This document shows positions 61,609 to 64,000 of a stretch of 64,000 bases of DNA, piece after piece. The DNA is from Molossus alvarezi. Taxonomy: Eukaryota; Chordata; Mammalia; Chiroptera; Molossidae. Positions within the stretch are counted from its first letter, which is position 1; the number at the start of each line of letters is the position of its first letter. A program made the translations under genes and the position numbers. The notes beneath the pieces are model-generated. The model did no database searches. It saw only the letters and a list, made by a program, of their open reading frames with translations, and had not been told where the DNA came from. The stretch covers positions 121,857,001-121,921,000 of the forward strand of contig CM073886.1 of the NCBI GenBank assembly GCA_037176705.1. The letters are read 5' to 3'.

Positions 61609-61769
61609 GTACTTACCTGGCAGGGGAGATACCGTGATCATGGAGGTGGTTCTCCCAGGGCGAGGCTTATCCATTGCACTCTGATTGCTGACCCCTGCGA
61701 TTTCCCCAAATATGGGAAACTCGACTACATAATTTGTGGTAGTGGGAACTGCATTCATGCTCTCCCCTG
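61609..61769 (+). pseudogene. RNU1P: U1 snRNA copy (RNU1 retropseudogene), near full length
   Basis: 161 nt against the usual 164. The 5' end keeps acttacctg, which pairs with 5' splice sites in functional U1. Next come ggcaggggagatacc, ttctcccagggcgaggctta (loop I/II region), gacccctgcgatttccccaa, the Sm site aatttgtgg, and the terminal ctctcccctg. Changes from the canonical form include a two-base loss in the stem-loop II region (actctgattgctgacc) and several substitutions in the first and last hairpins. An A-rich stretch follows the 3' end, a possible 8-bp duplication agagaggt lies at 61599-61606 and 61791-61798, and I see no snRNA proximal element upstream. I therefore call it a retroposed pseudogene in the SLC1A3 sense direction. 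Confidence 0.93.
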
Positions 61770-61790
61770 GAAAAAAAAATAATAATAGAT

Positions 61791-61927
61791 AGAGAGGTAT
61801 AGTAGAAAGGGCACTTGAGAGTGTGAGTTCAAGTCCTGCCACCCCTGTTTACTAGCTGTGCAACACTGGGCAAGTTAAACTTAACTTCTCTGGCCTCTTG
61901 TATCTTCATCTTTAAAATGGTATCACT
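61791..61927 (+). repeat. MIR SINE remnant
   Basis: Lies directly after the U1 copy: gagttcaagtcctgccaccc, ctgtttactagctgtgcaac, actgggcaagttaaacttaa and catctttaaaatggtatcac. Cut at its 3' side by the next SINE. Confidence 0.82.
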
Positions 61928-62081
61928 GTCCGGCCAGTGTGGCTCAGTGGTTGAGTGTCGATCCATGCACCAAGAGGTTGCCGGTTCAAATCCCAGTCAG
62001 GACACATGCCCAGGTTGTGGGCCTGACCCCAGTGTGGGGCATGCAGGAGGCAGCCAACTGATGTTCTCTCTCATTGATGTT

Positions 62082-62135
<54 letters not shown>

Positions 62136-62185
62136 CCTCACTCTCTAAAATCAATAAAGGGGGAAAAATTTTTAATAAATAAAAT
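61928..62185 (+). mobile_element. Ves-type SINE, subfamily B, with long (CT)n
   Basis: Head tccggccagtgtggctcagt, middle ggacacatgcccaggttgtg, then a (CT)n of about 47 bp at 62085-62131. Imperfect duplication aaaatggtatcac / aaaattatatcac at 61914-61926 and 62186-62198. Confidence 0.92.
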
Positions 62186-63484
62186 AAAATTATATCACCA
62201 ATATACAACATACAGTTGTCATGAAATTGGATGAATATGTGCCATTGATTGGAGGTAGAATTTGGTGAGCGAGTTAGTGGACCAGCATAAAAGTCAACTC
62301 ATACAAAACATATGAACATACAAACATGTCACTGTAATTGGAAGACTAATCACACCACTCATAGCAGTTGCACAAGATGGTATTTCTTTGGGTTTCAAAA
62401 TGGCAGATTGTTTTCATGATAAAGATGTTAGAATGTCTTAAACATGGCTGGTTTAGCTGAGCTCACATCAAATGAAGAAAAGGAGCCCAGTGAAGATCAT
62501 TATCTTTATGACTTGGTCTGAGATGTGTTTCTCAATATGCACTGAGAGGAATGATAGTTGTTTAACACACTCCTATTACTACCTACATGGCCCCTAATCT
62601 CCTTTCTCCCCCTCACCCTGGTGCTCTTTTCTTCCACATATTTACAAGTGACAAGGCTCAAGGCAAACTTTCCCCTTTCCAAGCATTTAGGGCACTTCCT
62701 GTGAAAGTTCCCTTTTGTAAAAAGTAATTTAACACTTTGTCCTTGTCCCAGACACTCTGACATCCATGTGTGGTCTCTGGTGCAGAGCTTTGCCTCAGAT
62801 TTCATGAGGCTGGGGAAGGGAGGTGGTCAGTGTGTGGGGAGGGGAGAAATGACCCTGCTCATTGGCGGTTGTCTTCCAGAGCTCTTCCTCCATTTTCCTG
62901 GTTCCTCTACTATTAAGGCCATTCTCTTTCAGGCCTGGGGTGTATCCATGTCTGTCCTGCTGTTGCCCTGATGACGGTGTGTGGCCTTGTTTCTGGTGGT
63001 TCCTTTAGTTTTACAAGCCTGTCTCAGGGAAAGGGGGAGTGATTAGAGTTGGAAGGAGGGAGGAGGAAGATGTTGGAGTACCAGGGACAGAGGTGGACCT
63101 GCAGCTCTGTGGGGGACACCAGACCCCTGTTAGGGGAAGGAGCTACATAGAGAATTGGTCAGCGAAGAAATCACACATGCACACCCCTTCCTTGGCTGAA
63201 ACAATAGCAGCTATTGCTTTATTCTCTTTCAAAGGGAAAAAGCCAATAGGCAGAGGTAAATAAAAACAAATTGAAGATCATTTAGTATAGTATGGGAATA
63301 ATCACTTAAATTTTATATACAAACATCAAAAAAAAGACTCCCCAAGTACATTTATAAAATCATAATTCTTTTTTAAAAATTTAATGGCAGTTAATCTATG
63401 AGAGTCACCACAGTGCTTGGATTTGAGATATGCTTAGATGCTCCTGCCAGAGATTTTTTGTTGTTTGTTTGTTTGGTTTTTGGT

Positions 63485-64000
63485 TTTTGGTTTTTAAAAG
63501 GTTTATTGAGGGATGATTTAGAGTAAAATTTACCCTTTTTAGGCGTAATCTTATAGCCACCCCCACAATTAAGATATAGATCATTTCCATTGCAGTTTCC
63601 TAGTGTTCCTTGGTTGTCTGTCCTCCCTTTACCCTTAGACTTTGACAACCACCAATCTGTTTTCTTTCCCTACACTTTTGTCTTTTCCTGAGTATTATAT
63701 GAATGAAGTTAGTAAATCCCCTTTTGAATTAGGGACTTTCACAATCCTTTCAAGATTCATCTAACTTGCTGCGTAACAGTAGTTTGTTTCTTTTATTGCT
63801 GCATAGTATCCCAGAGGACAGATACACAGTGTGTCTGTCTGTTCACCACTTGGTGGCCATTTGGGCTGTGTCTAGTTTTTGGTCATTATGCATAGCTGCT
63901 AAAAATATTTGCACAGAGGTTTTTAGGTGAGCATACGTTTTTATTACTCTTAGGTAAATACCAAAGAGTGGGATAGCTGAGTTGATGGTAAGTGTGTATT
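63485..64000 (-). mobile_element. Old L1 (L1M-type) 3' fragment, runs off window
   Basis: Reverse complement of an L1M end: aggtttattgagggatgatt, ccaccaatctgttttctttc, tgctgcatagtatcccagag, ccatttgggctgtgtctagt and gcatacgtttttattactct. Continues beyond 64000. Confidence 0.75.

Larger units (their letters stand above)
24058..64000 (+). other. SLC1A3: SLC1A3 intron 3, start (continues past window)
   Basis: Begins at donor GTACCA, weaker than GTAAGT. I found no match to exon 4, which should start at the Gly-Met-Ala-Ala-Leu-Asp codons, so the intron is at least 39.9 kb. The human intron is also tens of kilobases. Besides the items listed separately, I see no gene or clear repeat in 24058-26090, 26300-28140, 28890-32150, 32380-33980, 36965-37320, 37630-38630, 38810-42560, 42860-43720, 44060-44670, 46620-47150, 48420-49300, 50600-51330, 54605-55435, 55705-58380 and 62190-63480. 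Small (TA)n/(CA)n patches lie at 33162-33192. Confidence 0.85.

Noticed and set aside
61609..61769. A functional U1 gene
   Set aside because: No proximal sequence element or 3' box seen, deletion in stem-loop II, and an A-rich 3' flank.
24058..64000. SLC1A3 exon 4 inside the window
   Set aside because: I looked for the expected protein signature after TM2 (MAALDSK..., VVYYMTTT) and found none; intron 3 runs off the window.

Overview
The window is nuclear DNA of a vesper-type (yangochiropteran) bat and covers the 5' half of SLC1A3, the gene for the glial glutamate/aspartate transporter EAAT1 (GLAST), on the + strand. Two points give the organism. First, the DNA carries about 21 copies of bat tRNA-derived Ves-type SINEs in two subfamilies, many with intact target-site duplications. 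Second, it carries a SPIN (Space Invader) hAT MITE, a family known in vesper bats and absent from most other mammals. Most of the sequence is non-coding: introns, old MIR/L2/L1 remnants and younger SINEs.

Layout: about 1-3000 is 5' flank with one young SINE. About 3100-3290 is a TATA-less, GC-box-containing promoter candidate. A non-coding exon 1 ends at a strong donor at 3403/3404. Exon 2 (4929-5201) carries the start codon at 5021 and the N-terminus to the first membrane segment. Intron 2 (5202-23919) holds MIRs, an L2, an old L1 and three SINEs. Exon 3 (23920-24057) encodes the end of TM1, the TM1-TM2 loop and TM2. The rest, 24058-64000, is the beginning of the long intron 3; exon 4 was not found. 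The window therefore encodes residues 1-106 and the first base of codon 107, against about 542 residues in the whole protein.

Intron 3 contains the other identifiable items: an L1-in-L1-in-SINE nest with a twin-priming inversion (35.1-37.0 kb); a SPIN copy with a perfect 8-bp duplication but a clipped left end (44.7 kb); a CpG-rich patch with a perfect NRF-1-type palindrome (45.5-46.6 kb); an RPLP1 retropseudogene on the minus strand with its reading frame still open (50.2-50.6 kb); a second GC-rich patch (56.8-57.3 kb); and a near full-length U1 snRNA copy (61.6 kb).

I saw no operon, CRISPR array, prokaryotic system or viral gene. Apart from the SLC1A3 exons and the RPLP1 copy, I regard the open frames here as chance or repeat-derived. 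Nothing amounts to a clearly new biological system; the best leads are the possible 62-codon upstream ORF that would end just before the EAAT1 start, the intronic CpG patch, and the SPIN copy with its odd end.
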